64,000 nt of DNA from Chryseobacterium piperi. Its GTDB lineage: Bacteria > Bacteroidota > Bacteroidia > Flavobacteriales > Weeksellaceae. The position numbers were made by a program, and so were the translations under genes. The notes beneath the pieces are model-generated. The model searched no databases, had not been told where the DNA came from, and worked only from the letters and a program-made list of their open reading frames with translations. Positions 41,313 to 50,043 of this stretch are shown here, in pieces. Location: the NCBI RefSeq assembly GCF_002285635.2, contig NZ_CP023049.2, positions 4,216,001 through 4,280,000 of the forward strand, written 5' to 3'. Numbering within the stretch: the first letter of the stretch is position 1; the number at the start of each line of letters is the position of its first letter.

Positions 41313-41401
41313 TTTTTTATTACTTATTCCCATTTATTATTGATATACAGATCGTAGATTGTTATTTATCAACTATCAACTATCAAACCCAATAAGGATT
41401 T

Positions 41402-42329
41402 CTATAACTTTTCTTTTAAATGATCAATCTGTTGTTGCATAGTATTAAAGAATACTTTTCTGTCTCGGTTTCCGGAAGTGTTCAGTGATCTGGAGTTTTT
41501 AATCTGATGTTCAAAATAGCTCAATGAATCCTGGCAGGTCATCTTGTCATTGGTCATCATATAGCCAAACATACTAAACGGAACAAAAAAAAGAACACTG
41601 CTGATCATTTTTAAATAAAATACTATTGTTTAAAATTACTAAATCATTAGCAAATATCTGAAAATTAGGCTGATGGATGGTTTTGTATTCCAGATTTTCT
41701 AATAGTTTTTTTAAATCTTCTAATATTAGTATGGCTTCTTCCTTTTTTAATAATCCAATTTCAGAGTAGAAAGAAATTTGTCTTAAAGCACTCATGATCG
41801 TAGTATCATTCCAAACCTCTGTGACATTCTGTTTTTCGTACAGCTCAATAAGTGATTCATTTTTAGGTGAATGGTATTGTATTTTGAATTCATTAAATGG
41901 GCTCAGAAACTGATCCTGGTTCAATAAATTCATCCATACGTAAAATTTGAAACGCGATAAGATAGAATCTGAAATCGTATAGAAAAATGGGATATCTTTC
42001 GCAGAATAAAAGACCTGTGAATTAGTGATATTGTGGAAAACATCAAGAATTTTAAGTGAGTTTTCAAAATAGTTTAATAAGTCTTCTGTGGTTCGTACAG
42101 GTTGGGTTCTTTTTACTACCAACTGGTTTTCAGTTCCTAAAAACTGATCCAAAGAAATCTGATAATGTTTAGCGAGTTCCAATGCCTCTTCGAAACTGAA
42201 CTTAGCCTTTAGTGAAGTACGTCGGTGTGCAGCATCATAACTTATATTCAGAATATTAGCAATCTCATCATTCAATGAGCGATCACCTATCTTTCTTCGA
42301 ATCTCTTTTAATAATGCTTCCTGATGCAT
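41402..42329 (-). pseudogene. HTH (BetR-like) transcriptional regulator, frameshifted at T8
   Basis: Two frames form one regulator. The first (from ATG 42329) has a helix-turn-helix, LLKEIRRKIGDRSLNDEIANILNISYDAAHRRTSL, typical of the BetR type. A long helical region follows, up to ILFKNDQQCSFF, where the frame runs into a stop. The other continues as VPFSMFGYMMTNDKMTCQDSLSYFEHQIKNS to the end at 41402. The join is at eight T (minus strand; A-run 41585-41592 on the plus strand). Reading seven T gives 308 residues without a stop. So the gene is broken by one extra base, or the base is a sequencing error. Confidence 0.75.
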
Positions 42330-42433
42330 AATTTGTGATTTTCACAAATGTAGTATTTTTTTTAATTCCTTTTCACATTGAGACTGGTGTGTTCTACGGA
42401 TAATTTTGAACTATAATTTTAAAGTAAGCAATT

Positions 42434-43069
42434 ATGAAAACAAATTTTTTATTAATAGTATTTCTATTTCTATGCAGCTTTTATTGTGCGCAGGATAGTT
42501 TAAAGATGAATTCGGAGAAAGCAAAAGTATTCGGCTTTTCACCTTCAAAGAATGTTAAGAATGTCAACGGTGTTTTATTTAAATATTATGATGAGGAAGA
42601 TAGTTTAAAGCCTAAAAAGACCAACGGAATCAATATGGGATTTAACTTTTTGGGAATTTTTATGCCACCTTTATTATTGGTTAGTCTTCCCACAGCTGAT
42701 AAATGGAATCTTACGGATTACGAAGTTGTTTCTAGGGATAGCATGAATAAAATTAATGGATTACAATTGTCGCTAATTAATATGGAGCCAACGATAACCA
42801 ATGGGGTTGAGATCAGTATGTCAAGTAATATTGGGACACAGGCAATTATAAATGGGGTTTCTTTTTCTCCATTTTTTAATATCCATCATGAAATGAGAGG
42901 ACTTTCAGTAGCTCCTTTAGCTAATGTTGGCAAAAAATGTAGAGGACTTCAGATAGGGGTCTACAATAAATGTGACAATTTCAGAGGAGTACAGATTGGA
43001 TGGTGGAATGAAAATGAAAAAAGAAAACTACCCTTGATTAATTGGAATTTTAAAGCAAAAAAATCATGA
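42434..43069 (+). CDS. Exported repeat protein, LA_2272-like surface repeat
   Basis: A 211-residue protein with a signal peptide (MKTNFLLIVFLFLCSFYCA) and short imperfect repeats: NGLQLSLIN, NGVEISMSSN, NGVSFSPFFN, RGLSVAPLAN, RGLQIGVYNK, RGVQIGWWN. Repeats of this kind (G-(L/V)-Q-(I/L)-x2-xN) occur in the LA_2272 surface-repeat family and probably fold as a beta-solenoid. Function is unknown. Its stop overlaps the start of the next gene (ATGA), so translation of the two is coupled. Confidence 0.65.
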   Translation: MKTNFLLIVFLFLCSFYCAQDSLKMNSEKAKVFGFSPSKNVKNVNGVLFKYYDEEDSLKPKKTNGINMGFNFLGIFMPPLLLVSLPTADKWNLTDYEVVSRDSMNKINGLQLSLINMEPTITNGVEISMSSNIGTQAIINGVSFSPFFNIHHEMRGLSVAPLANVGKKCRGLQIGVYNKCDNFRGVQIGWWNENEKRKLPLINWNFKAKKS

Positions 43070-43665
43070 AAAAGTTACCTTACATATTCATCGCAATACG
43101 ATTTTTTATTGCTCCAACTGTACTCTTACTAAGTTATTTGAAAGGAGAGGAGTCCAGATCTTTAATCTTAGTATTGATGTATATTGGATTATTAACAGAT
43201 ATTTTTGATGGAATCGTTGCCCGAAAGACTGGGGTTTCCTCCGAAAAATTGAGAAGGTTAGATAGCCAGACAGATCTTATTTTTTGGTTCTCTTTAGGGT
43301 TTTCATCTTATATTCTGAATCCTGAACTGATCAAAAATGAATGGGCTAGTATTCTCCTGATTTTCATTATGGAGGCTTTATGTTACATAGTGAGCATATG
43401 GAAATTTGGAAAAGAAACCTGTACACATGCTTTTCTTGCAAAAATGTGGGGATTGAGTCTGCTGATTGCCTTTACTTACCTCATTGGGTTTCAAGAAATT
43501 GGTTGGGCATTTTATGTGACCATCGGTCTAGGATTGATTTCTCATGTTGATGTGATTCTCATCATTTTATTGCTTCCAAAATGGGAATATGATGTTCCGA
43601 GTTCCTACCACGCTTGGGAAATTAGAAGTGGTAAACGGAGGAAAAAAACAATATTCTTTAACTAA
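43066..43665 (+). CDS. CDP-alcohol phosphatidyltransferase-family membrane protein with altered motif
   Basis: A 199-residue membrane protein with about six helices. The CDP-alcohol phosphotransferase motif is TDIFDGIVARKTGVSSEKLRRLDSQTD in two parts: D45, D48, G49, A52, R53, D66 and D70 are all present, but the conserved Gly is L62. The Asp set for metal and substrate is thus intact. It would join a CDP-activated lipid to an alcohol, but the Gly change makes the activity uncertain. It is coupled (ATGA overlap) to the surface-repeat gene. Confidence 0.75.
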   Translation: MKKLPYIFIAIRFFIAPTVLLLSYLKGEESRSLILVLMYIGLLTDIFDGIVARKTGVSSEKLRRLDSQTDLIFWFSLGFSSYILNPELIKNEWASILLIFIMEALCYIVSIWKFGKETCTHAFLAKMWGLSLLIAFTYLIGFQEIGWAFYVTIGLGLISHVDVILIILLLPKWEYDVPSSYHAWEIRSGKRRKKTIFFN

Positions 43666-43714
43666 ATAAGCGTGAATAGTAGATTTTTATATTAAATAAT
43701 TGATAATGATTTTT

Positions 43715-43752
43715 TAAAAGGCAGCGTAATCATCAACTTGCGCTGTTTTTTT
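43715..43752 (+). terminator. Intrinsic terminator after the CDP-alcohol transferase-like gene
   Basis: AAAAGGCAGCG pairs with CGCTGTTTTTT (two G-U) across a 14-base loop, with T tail. Confidence 0.65.
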
Positions 43753-43753
43753 G

Positions 43754-43761
43754 TAACTTTG
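43754..43761 (+). promoter_or_regulatory. -7 box of asnS (TAACTTTG)
   Basis: TAACTTTG, 38 bases before the ATG. The leader is too short for an attenuator, in contrast to tyrS. Confidence 0.5.
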
Positions 43762-43799
43762 CCAACATTAATTTTTATACGAAAATTTATAATCAACAA

Positions 43800-45248
43800 A
43801 TGAAAAAGCAGACGATTAAAGAAATCCTGAAGGATTACAAAAAGGTATTACATCATGACATTACTGTTTACGGTTGGGTAAAAGCTTTCCGTTCAAATCG
43901 CTTTATAGCATTAAATGATGGTTCTACAATTAATAATTTGCAAATAGTTGTTGATTTCGAAAATTTTGACGAAGCAGTGATCAGTAAGATCAGTACCGCT
44001 TCTTCTCTTAAAGTAGTAGGAGAAGTAGTAGAAAGTCAGGGAGCAGGTCAGACGGTAGAGATTATTGCTAAAAAGATTATTGTTTTAGGAGATAACTTTA
44101 CAGAAGAATTGCAAAGTACTATTCTTCAGCCGAAGAAACACAGTTTAGAAAAACTTCGTGAGCAGGCGCATTTAAGATTCAGAACCAACTTGTTTGGAGC
44201 TGTATTCAGAGTACGTCATGCGGTAACTTTTGCGATTCATTCATTCTTTAATAAAAATCATTTCTTCAACGTTCATACACCGATCATTACAGGTGCAGAT
44301 GCAGAAGGAGCAGGAGAAATGTTTGGAGTGACCAGTTTTGATCTGAATAACATTCCAAGAACTGAAGATGGGGAAATTGATTACAGCCAGGATTTCTTTG
44401 GTAAGCAGACTAACCTTACGGTTTCAGGGCAGCTTGAGGGAGAAACTGCGGCTATGGGATTAGGAAGAATTTATACATTCGGACCTACTTTTCGTGCTGA
44501 GAACTCAAATACCACCCGTCACCTTGCTGAATTCTGGATGGTAGAACCTGAGGTTGCTTTCAACAACCTTGAAGATAACATTGATCTTGCTGAAGATTTC
44601 TTAAAGTATGTAATCCAATATGTATTGGATAACTGTAAAGATGATCTGGAGTTTTTGGATAAGAGATTTGTTGAAGAACAAAAATCTAAACCGGAAAAAG
44701 AAAGAGCTAAGGAAGGTCTTATAGAAAAATTGCAAAATGTAGTAGCTAAACGTTTCATGCGTGTAAGCTATACGGAAGCTATCGAAATATTATTAAACTC
44801 TAAAGAGAACAAAAAGGGTAAATTCCAATTCCCTATTGAGGAGTGGGGAGCTGACCTTCAGTCTGAGCATGAAAGGTTCCTTGTAGAGAAACATTTTGAA
44901 AGCCCGGTAGTTTTATTTGATTATCCAAAGGATATCAAAGCATTCTACATGCGTTTGAACGATGATAACAAAACAGTAAGAGCAATGGATGTTCTTTTCC
45001 CGGGAATTGGAGAGATCATTGGAGGGTCTGAAAGAGAAGAAAGAATTGAAGTTCTAAAACAGAAAATGCAGGAAATGCATGTTGAAGAAGAAGAACTTTG
45101 GTGGTATATGGATACAAGAAAATTTGGTTCTGTGCCTCATGCTGGATTCGGATTAGGTCTTGAAAGACTTGTTCTTTTCGTAACAGGAATGACGAACATC
45201 AGAGATGTAATTCCTTTCCCAAGGACGCCAAAAAGTGCAGAATTTTAA
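43800..45248 (+). CDS. asnS: Asparaginyl-tRNA synthetase
   Basis: A 482-residue class IIb synthetase. The N-terminal OB-fold binds the anticodon (HDITVYGWVKAFRSNRFIALNDGSTINNLQIVVD). Class II motif 2 is in FRAENSNTTRHLAEFWMVEPE; motif 3 is GFGLGLERLVLFVTGMTNIRDVIPFPRTP at the end. The specificity for Asn rather than Asp is supported by the HLAEFWMVEPE and PFPRTP forms typical of AsnRS. It has its own promoter and terminator. Confidence 0.95.
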   Translation: MKKQTIKEILKDYKKVLHHDITVYGWVKAFRSNRFIALNDGSTINNLQIVVDFENFDEAVISKISTASSLKVVGEVVESQGAGQTVEIIAKKIIVLGDNFTEELQSTILQPKKHSLEKLREQAHLRFRTNLFGAVFRVRHAVTFAIHSFFNKNHFFNVHTPIITGADAEGAGEMFGVTSFDLNNIPRTEDGEIDYSQDFFGKQTNLTVSGQLEGETAAMGLGRIYTFGPTFRAENSNTTRHLAEFWMVEPEVAFNNLEDNIDLAEDFLKYVIQYVLDNCKDDLEFLDKRFVEEQKSKPEKERAKEGLIEKLQNVVAKRFMRVSYTEAIEILLNSKENKKGKFQFPIEEWGADLQSEHERFLVEKHFESPVVLFDYPKDIKAFYMRLNDDNKTVRAMDVLFPGIGEIIGGSEREERIEVLKQKMQEMHVEEEELWWYMDTRKFGSVPHAGFGLGLERLVLFVTGMTNIRDVIPFPRTPKSAEF

Positions 45249-45252
45249 ATAC

Positions 45253-45288
45253 AAAAAAAGCCTTAAATTGAGTTTTAAGGCTTTTTTT
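45253..45288 (+). terminator. Intrinsic terminator after asnS
   Basis: AAAAGCCTTAAA-TTGAG-TTTTAAGGCTTTTTT. Confidence 0.85.
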
Positions 45289-45406
45289 ATTTTCTAATAG
45301 CTTATTATGTTAAATTATATCTAGCAAAAATCATGCTAAATATGATGTTTCTGAAAAAAATTCATTAAATTCGTAGAATATGTTATGTTAAAACAGAAAG
45401 AGTACT

Positions 45407-46870
45407 ATGCTTAAACAACACTTACAACTCAAATTAGGACAAAAGTTGGCTCCCCAGCAGATCCAGTTGATGAAGCTTATTCAGCTTCATACATTGGAAT
45501 TTGAAGAGGAATTGGAAAGAGAGTTAGAAGAAAATCCTGCATTGGAAATTGCCAAGGAAGAATCTAAAGAGGATGATTATGCTGCTCTTGAGGATTCTTA
45601 TGAAAATGAAGGAACAGAAAGCATTGAAACTGATTTTGATGTGAATGAATATCTCTACGATGATGAGCCTAACTATAAAACAGCATCCAGTAATTATTCT
45701 GCAGATGATGAAGAATTTGATAATGAAAGCCTTTTAACAGAAGGCCAGTCTTTATATGACTATTTGCTGGAGCAGATTCACCTGGCGAACATTAATGAAG
45801 AAGATGTCAGAATTGCTGAATACATTATCGGAAATTTAGATACTGACGGATATTTGAGAAGAGAAATAAAATCTATTGTTGATGATTTGGCGTTTTCGCA
45901 AGGAATCTATACAACAAAAGAGAAAGTCGAAGATATCTTAGAGAACTATGTTCAGAAGCTTGATCCACCAGGAGTAGGGGCGAGAGGACTTCAGGAATGT
46001 CTTTTATTGCAGATTGAAAAGAAAGTAAGCTCTGATAAAGCTGTTTCTTTAGCTGCTAATATTCTGAGACATCAGTTCGATGCATTGACGAATAAGCATT
46101 ACAATAAGATTATTCAGAAGTATGATATTGAAGAAGAGGATCTTAAAGATGCTTTAGAAGAAATTTCGAAATTATCTCCGAAAGTAGGGGGGAACTTTGA
46201 TACTCAGACGATTACTATTAATCAGGAGATTATTCCGGATTTTGTCATTCAGGTAAAAGACGGACAAGTGGTTCCTATGCTTAATAGTAAAAATGCACCT
46301 ACATTAAGAGTTTCTGAGGAATATAAAGATATTTTAACGACGTACTCTCACGATAAAAATTCTTCTGAGCATAAGCAGGCTGCTTTATTCATCAAACAAA
46401 AACTGGATGCAGCTAAATGGTATATCGATGCTATTAATCAGCGCCAGAATACCTTATTGCAAACCATCACTGCTATTGTTAAGTTCCAGAAAGAATATTT
46501 CATCACAGGAGATGAAAAATCATTAAAGCCAATGATTCTTAAGGATGTTGCTGATATTACAGGATTTGATATTTCAACCATATCAAGGGTAGTCAAAAGT
46601 AAATATGCGGATACTCCTAATGGAATCGTTTATCTTAAGGACTTGTTTTCGGATAGCTTAACGAATGATGATGGTGAAGAAGTTTCTACAAAAGAAATCA
46701 AAACGCATCTTCAGGAAGTAATCAGTAAAGAAAACAAAAGAAAACCATTGACAGATGATGCGCTGGTTGTTATTTTGAAAGAACAAGGGTATAATATTGC
46801 AAGACGAACAATTGCAAAATACAGGGAACAGCTTAATATTCCCGTGGCCAGATTAAGAAAAGAACTATAA
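45407..46870 (+). CDS. rpoN: RNA polymerase sigma-54 factor
   Basis: A 487-residue RpoN. Region I starts LKQHLQLKLGQKLAPQQIQLMKLIQLHTLEFEEELERELEENPAL, with the activator-contact Gln/Leu pattern, followed by a very acidic region II. Region III ends with an HTH (DVADITGFDISTISRVVKSKYADTPNGI) and the RpoN box IARRTIAKYREQL (ARRTVAKYRE in the consensus). Length is normal. It needs an AAA+ activator to melt -24/-12 promoters; none is encoded here. Confidence 0.95.
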   Translation: MLKQHLQLKLGQKLAPQQIQLMKLIQLHTLEFEEELERELEENPALEIAKEESKEDDYAALEDSYENEGTESIETDFDVNEYLYDDEPNYKTASSNYSADDEEFDNESLLTEGQSLYDYLLEQIHLANINEEDVRIAEYIIGNLDTDGYLRREIKSIVDDLAFSQGIYTTKEKVEDILENYVQKLDPPGVGARGLQECLLLQIEKKVSSDKAVSLAANILRHQFDALTNKHYNKIIQKYDIEEEDLKDALEEISKLSPKVGGNFDTQTITINQEIIPDFVIQVKDGQVVPMLNSKNAPTLRVSEEYKDILTTYSHDKNSSEHKQAALFIKQKLDAAKWYIDAINQRQNTLLQTITAIVKFQKEYFITGDEKSLKPMILKDVADITGFDISTISRVVKSKYADTPNGIVYLKDLFSDSLTNDDGEEVSTKEIKTHLQEVISKENKRKPLTDDALVVILKEQGYNIARRTIAKYREQLNIPVARLRKEL

Positions 46871-46880
46871 TAGAAGATAT

Positions 46881-46913
46881 AAAAAAAGCATTTCAATTTT
46901 GAAATGCTTTTTT
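46881..46913. terminator. Bidirectional terminator between rpoN and the acyl-CoA synthetase gene
   Basis: AAAAAAGCATTTCA-ATTT-TGAAATGCTTTTTT. Confidence 0.85.
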
Positions 46914-46932
46914 CTTTTTATAGGCACAAAAG

Positions 46933-48555
46933 TTACTTTTTTAGCTGATCAAGTTTTAATTCTCTGACAGAGACTTCACGCATTTCCACTTTACGTATCT
47001 TTCCGGAAATGGTCATAGGGAATTCATCTACAAATTTCCAATATTTAGGAACTTTATAATGAGCAATTTTACCCTTGCAATAATTATTAAGTTCTTCTTC
47101 GGTTACTTCGAATCCTTTTCTTATTTTGACCCAGGCCATTACTTCTTCACCAAATTTTTCACTAGGTACACCAATGATTTGAACATCAAAGATATTCGGA
47201 TAGGTATATAAAAAATCTTCAATTTCTTTTGGTGAAATGTTTTCGCCTCCACGAATGATCAAGTCTTTTATTCTTCCTGAAATGGTAATATAACCTTCCT
47301 GGTCCATTATAGCTAAATCTCCGGTATGCATCCACCGTGAATCGTCGAGAACCTTTCGGGTGTTCTCAGGATCATTCCAATATTTGAGCATAACAGAGTA
47401 GCCTCTGGTACAAAGTTCTCCATGTTGACCTTGTTCTACCACCTTTCCATTTTCATCAATGATTTTTATTTCAAGATGGTCCTGTACAGTTCCGACAGTA
47501 CTTACCTGCTTTTCTAAAGGAGTTCCGATCAGGGTTTGTGTAGAAACCGGAGATGTTTCGGTCATTCCGTAACATATGCTCATCTCTTTGATGTTCATAA
47601 GATTTTCAACCTTTTTCATAATTTCCGGTGGACATACTGAGCCCGCCATGACTCCTGTTCTTAAATTGGAAAAGTCATACGTATCAAAATCTTTTACAGC
47701 TAATTCTGCAATAAACATGGTAGGAACGCCATAGAGAGAAGTGCATTTTTCGTCAGAAACTACTTTTAGGGTTATGTCCGGATCAAAGCTATCGTTAGGA
47801 ATAACAATACATGCGCCATGGGCGATACAGCAAATGTTTCCGATCACCATTCCGAAACAATGATAAAAAGGAACAGGGATACAAACCCGGTCTTTTTCTG
47901 TATATTTTAACCGGACTCCGATAAAATAACCGTTATTTAAAATATTATGATGGGAAAGTGTAACTCCTTTTGGAAATCCTGTAGTTCCTGAAGTATATTG
48001 AATATTTACAGGATCATCGAATTCAATTTCTTCTTCAGCAGCTTGTAGTGTTTCATCCGTGACAGTTTTTCCTCTTTCTAAAAAAGTATTCCAGGTATCA
48101 TCAAAAAAAACAGACTCTTCCAAGGTAGGGCAAACTTCCTTGGCATATTCTACCATTTCTTTATAATTACTGGTTTTGAAGCTTAAGGAAGAAAAAATAA
48201 ATCGGACTTCGGATTGATTCAGTACATACGTTAACTCATGAGTTCTGTATGCAGGGTTTATATTAACGAGAATAGTGCCTATTCTTGCAGTAGCATATTG
48301 TAATAACACCCATTCATACCGATTGGCTGACCATATCCCTATCCTGTCACCGGATTGAGCGCCCAGATGTAGTAAGGCCTTAGCAACAACAGTAGTTTGT
48401 TCGTAAAATTCCCTGTATGTGGCGCGATAATTCTGATGTACAGAAATCAACGCCTCCTGATTGGGATATTTATCAACTGCTTTCTTAAAATTATTTCCTA
48501 TCGTTTCCCCCAGTAAAGGGATGTTTGAAGCACCAGATACATAAGATAAAGCCAT
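46933..48555 (-). CDS. AMP-dependent acyl-CoA synthetase
   Basis: A 540-residue ANL-superfamily ligase. The AMP-binding motif is IQYTSGTTGFPKGVTLSHHN (residues ~188-207), with CYGMTETSPVSTQTLIG and the A8 lid GRIKDLIIRGGENISPKEIE. The final Lys is in FPMTISGKIRKVEMRE. Close to FadK/AcsM-like ligases acting on medium or long chains; it activates a fatty acid with ATP and CoA. The gene stands alone. Confidence 0.9.
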   Translation of the reverse strand: MALSYVSGASNIPLLGETIGNNFKKAVDKYPNQEALISVHQNYRATYREFYEQTTVVAKALLHLGAQSGDRIGIWSANRYEWVLLQYATARIGTILVNINPAYRTHELTYVLNQSEVRFIFSSLSFKTSNYKEMVEYAKEVCPTLEESVFFDDTWNTFLERGKTVTDETLQAAEEEIEFDDPVNIQYTSGTTGFPKGVTLSHHNILNNGYFIGVRLKYTEKDRVCIPVPFYHCFGMVIGNICCIAHGACIVIPNDSFDPDITLKVVSDEKCTSLYGVPTMFIAELAVKDFDTYDFSNLRTGVMAGSVCPPEIMKKVENLMNIKEMSICYGMTETSPVSTQTLIGTPLEKQVSTVGTVQDHLEIKIIDENGKVVEQGQHGELCTRGYSVMLKYWNDPENTRKVLDDSRWMHTGDLAIMDQEGYITISGRIKDLIIRGGENISPKEIEDFLYTYPNIFDVQIIGVPSEKFGEEVMAWVKIRKGFEVTEEELNNYCKGKIAHYKVPKYWKFVDEFPMTISGKIRKVEMREVSVRELKLDQLKK

Positions 48556-48616
48556 AGTAAAAGATTTGTTTATTTAAATTTAACAAATAAATCTTAAGAA
48601 GGCTGCTTATGAAAAG

Positions 48617-49291
48617 TTAATTTTCCTGAGAATCGATATCCTTTAGTTGGGTAAGATTTTTATCTAATCTTTTCATGATAATACCATATACCAGTCTGTA
48701 ATAGAGCCAAACTAATAGAACGGTAAGTGCTGTACTCAGGACAACACCAACTAAGAAACCGGTGAGGGTTGAATTCGTAATATTTATATTCTGGATATCT
48801 ACAATGTAAAATATAAAGATGATGAATACTGATGTAAAAGCAATTAATAATCCGATATTGATCAGGATAAAAGCGTTAACCGTTTTTTTGAATTGAATAA
48901 TTTTGAGAATGAATTTTTTTAAATTCTCCTCAATTTTTATCTGTTTATGGTTTTGGTAAAACTTATAAACAAAGTAAGCAGTTATGGATAAGCTTAATAC
49001 CTTTAAAGTTAAGTATATATTATCAAAAGCTTTGTCTACCTGTGGAGTTCTATCTACTCCCAGTTTTTCCAGAATATTGATAAAACTGTTGGATTCTTTA
49101 CCCTGTATGATATAAAATAATCCTACAGTAGTAAAAAATAGGAATTCAATAACGCTGATCCAGAAAATATACTTCACATAATTGCGTGACTTTCTGTTGA
49201 GCATCTGAAGAATTTCATTATTGTCATATTTATGCTGAACAGGCTGTTCCTGCCATGTCTTCTTAAAACTGTCTAAATCAAAATCAGGCAT
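48617..49291 (-). CDS. Membrane protein after an ECF sigma factor; candidate anti-sigma partner
   Basis: The 224-residue protein has a soluble N-terminus of about 45 residues (DLDSFKKTWQEQPVQHKYDNNEILQML) and four membrane helices in two pairs. I do not recognise a zinc anti-sigma (ZAS) motif. Its start overlaps the end of the sigma factor gene by 8 bases, so production is coupled. By position it is a candidate regulator that holds the sigma factor at the membrane; this is inference. Confidence 0.6.
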   Translation of the reverse strand: MPDFDLDSFKKTWQEQPVQHKYDNNEILQMLNRKSRNYVKYIFWISVIEFLFFTTVGLFYIIQGKESNSFINILEKLGVDRTPQVDKAFDNIYLTLKVLSLSITAYFVYKFYQNHKQIKIEENLKKFILKIIQFKKTVNAFILINIGLLIAFTSVFIIFIFYIVDIQNINITNSTLTGFLVGVVLSTALTVLLVWLYYRLVYGIIMKRLDKNLTQLKDIDSQEN

Positions 49292-49775
49292 ACTTTTCCA
49301 TCTGTTCTTTAAGGGTTTTCTTTAATCTATTCATCTTCACACGTGCATTTACTTCGGTGATCCCGAGGTTTTCTGCGATATCCTTATAGGGCAAGTCATC
49401 CAGATACATCATTACTATGGCTCTTTCTACATTCGGAAGGGTTTTGATCACAGTATATAAAAGAGAGATCTGCTGTTGTTTCTCATCATCATCTTCTATA
49501 AAATCTCTGTGGTTGATATCCAGCTCGTTGGTAGGAAGGCTTTTGCTTTTTTTTCTGAAAAGTGTAATGGCTGTATTAAGGGCTACACGATACATCCAGG
49601 TAGAAATCTTGGAATTACCTTTAAAAGAGTCGTAGCTTCTCCATAGTTGCAAAACAATTTCCTGAAAAAGATCTTCTTCGTCTTCGAGAGAATTGGTATA
49701 AAGCCGCGAAACTTTAATAATCAGTCCCTGATTATCTTTGATAAGCTGCGCAAATTCTTTTTCTCTGGAAATCAA
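49284..49775 (-). CDS. ECF-type RNA polymerase sigma factor
   Basis: A 163-residue sigma-70 factor with only regions 2 and 4. Region 2 reads LYTNSLEDEEDLFQEIVLQLWRSYDSFKGNSKISTWMYRVALNTAI; region 4 reads LPNVERAIVMMYLDDLPYKDIAENLGITEVNARVKMNRLKKTL, an HTH that contacts the -35 side. It is followed with overlap by the membrane protein gene, the pattern of a sigma/anti-sigma pair. Confidence 0.9.
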   Translation of the reverse strand: MISREKEFAQLIKDNQGLIIKVSRLYTNSLEDEEDLFQEIVLQLWRSYDSFKGNSKISTWMYRVALNTAITLFRKKSKSLPTNELDINHRDFIEDDDEKQQQISLLYTVIKTLPNVERAIVMMYLDDLPYKDIAENLGITEVNARVKMNRLKKTLKEQMEKYA

Positions 49776-49811
49776 AATAGATGTATAATCGCACGAAGAT
49801 ACTAATAATGT

Positions 49812-50028
49812 GTTAATTTGAAAATTTGAAAATGAATTAATTAAGAAAAATACATAATAAAATGGGAATTAAAAGGTATTTTATCAGTGTTGATTGAGTT
49901 TTTGTGTTAAATATTTATTGATTTTCTTTAAATAGTTAGATTGGTAAACTGTTGAGATCGGGTAGCTTATTATATTTTCAGAATTCACACATTAACTCAT
50001 TTTCAAATTAGCACATTTTCAAATTAAC
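49812..50028. repeat. Inverted copies of a TTTGAAAAT / ATTTTCAAA intergenic repeat
   Basis: The block at 49812-49841 (GTTAATTTGAAAATTTG...) is matched in inverted orientation, with an 8-base insertion, by 49991-50028 (ATTAACTCATTTTCAAATTA...). The spacer of about 150 bases between them shows no gene. The same core occurs upstream of rpsP. Confidence 0.6.
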
Positions 50029-50031
50029 CTC

Positions 50032-50039
50032 TATCTTTG
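50032..50039 (+). promoter_or_regulatory. -7 box of the RNase P RNA gene (TATCTTTG)
   Basis: TATCTTTGCAC, identical over 11 bases to the rpsP promoter; the RNA probably starts about 5 bases on. Confidence 0.6.
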
Positions 50040-50043
50040 CACC

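Noticed and set aside
43666..43799. Attenuators before asnS and valS, searched by analogy to tyrS
   Set aside because: The distance from -7 box to ATG is under 40 bases in both, leaving no room for a leader peptide plus alternative stems.
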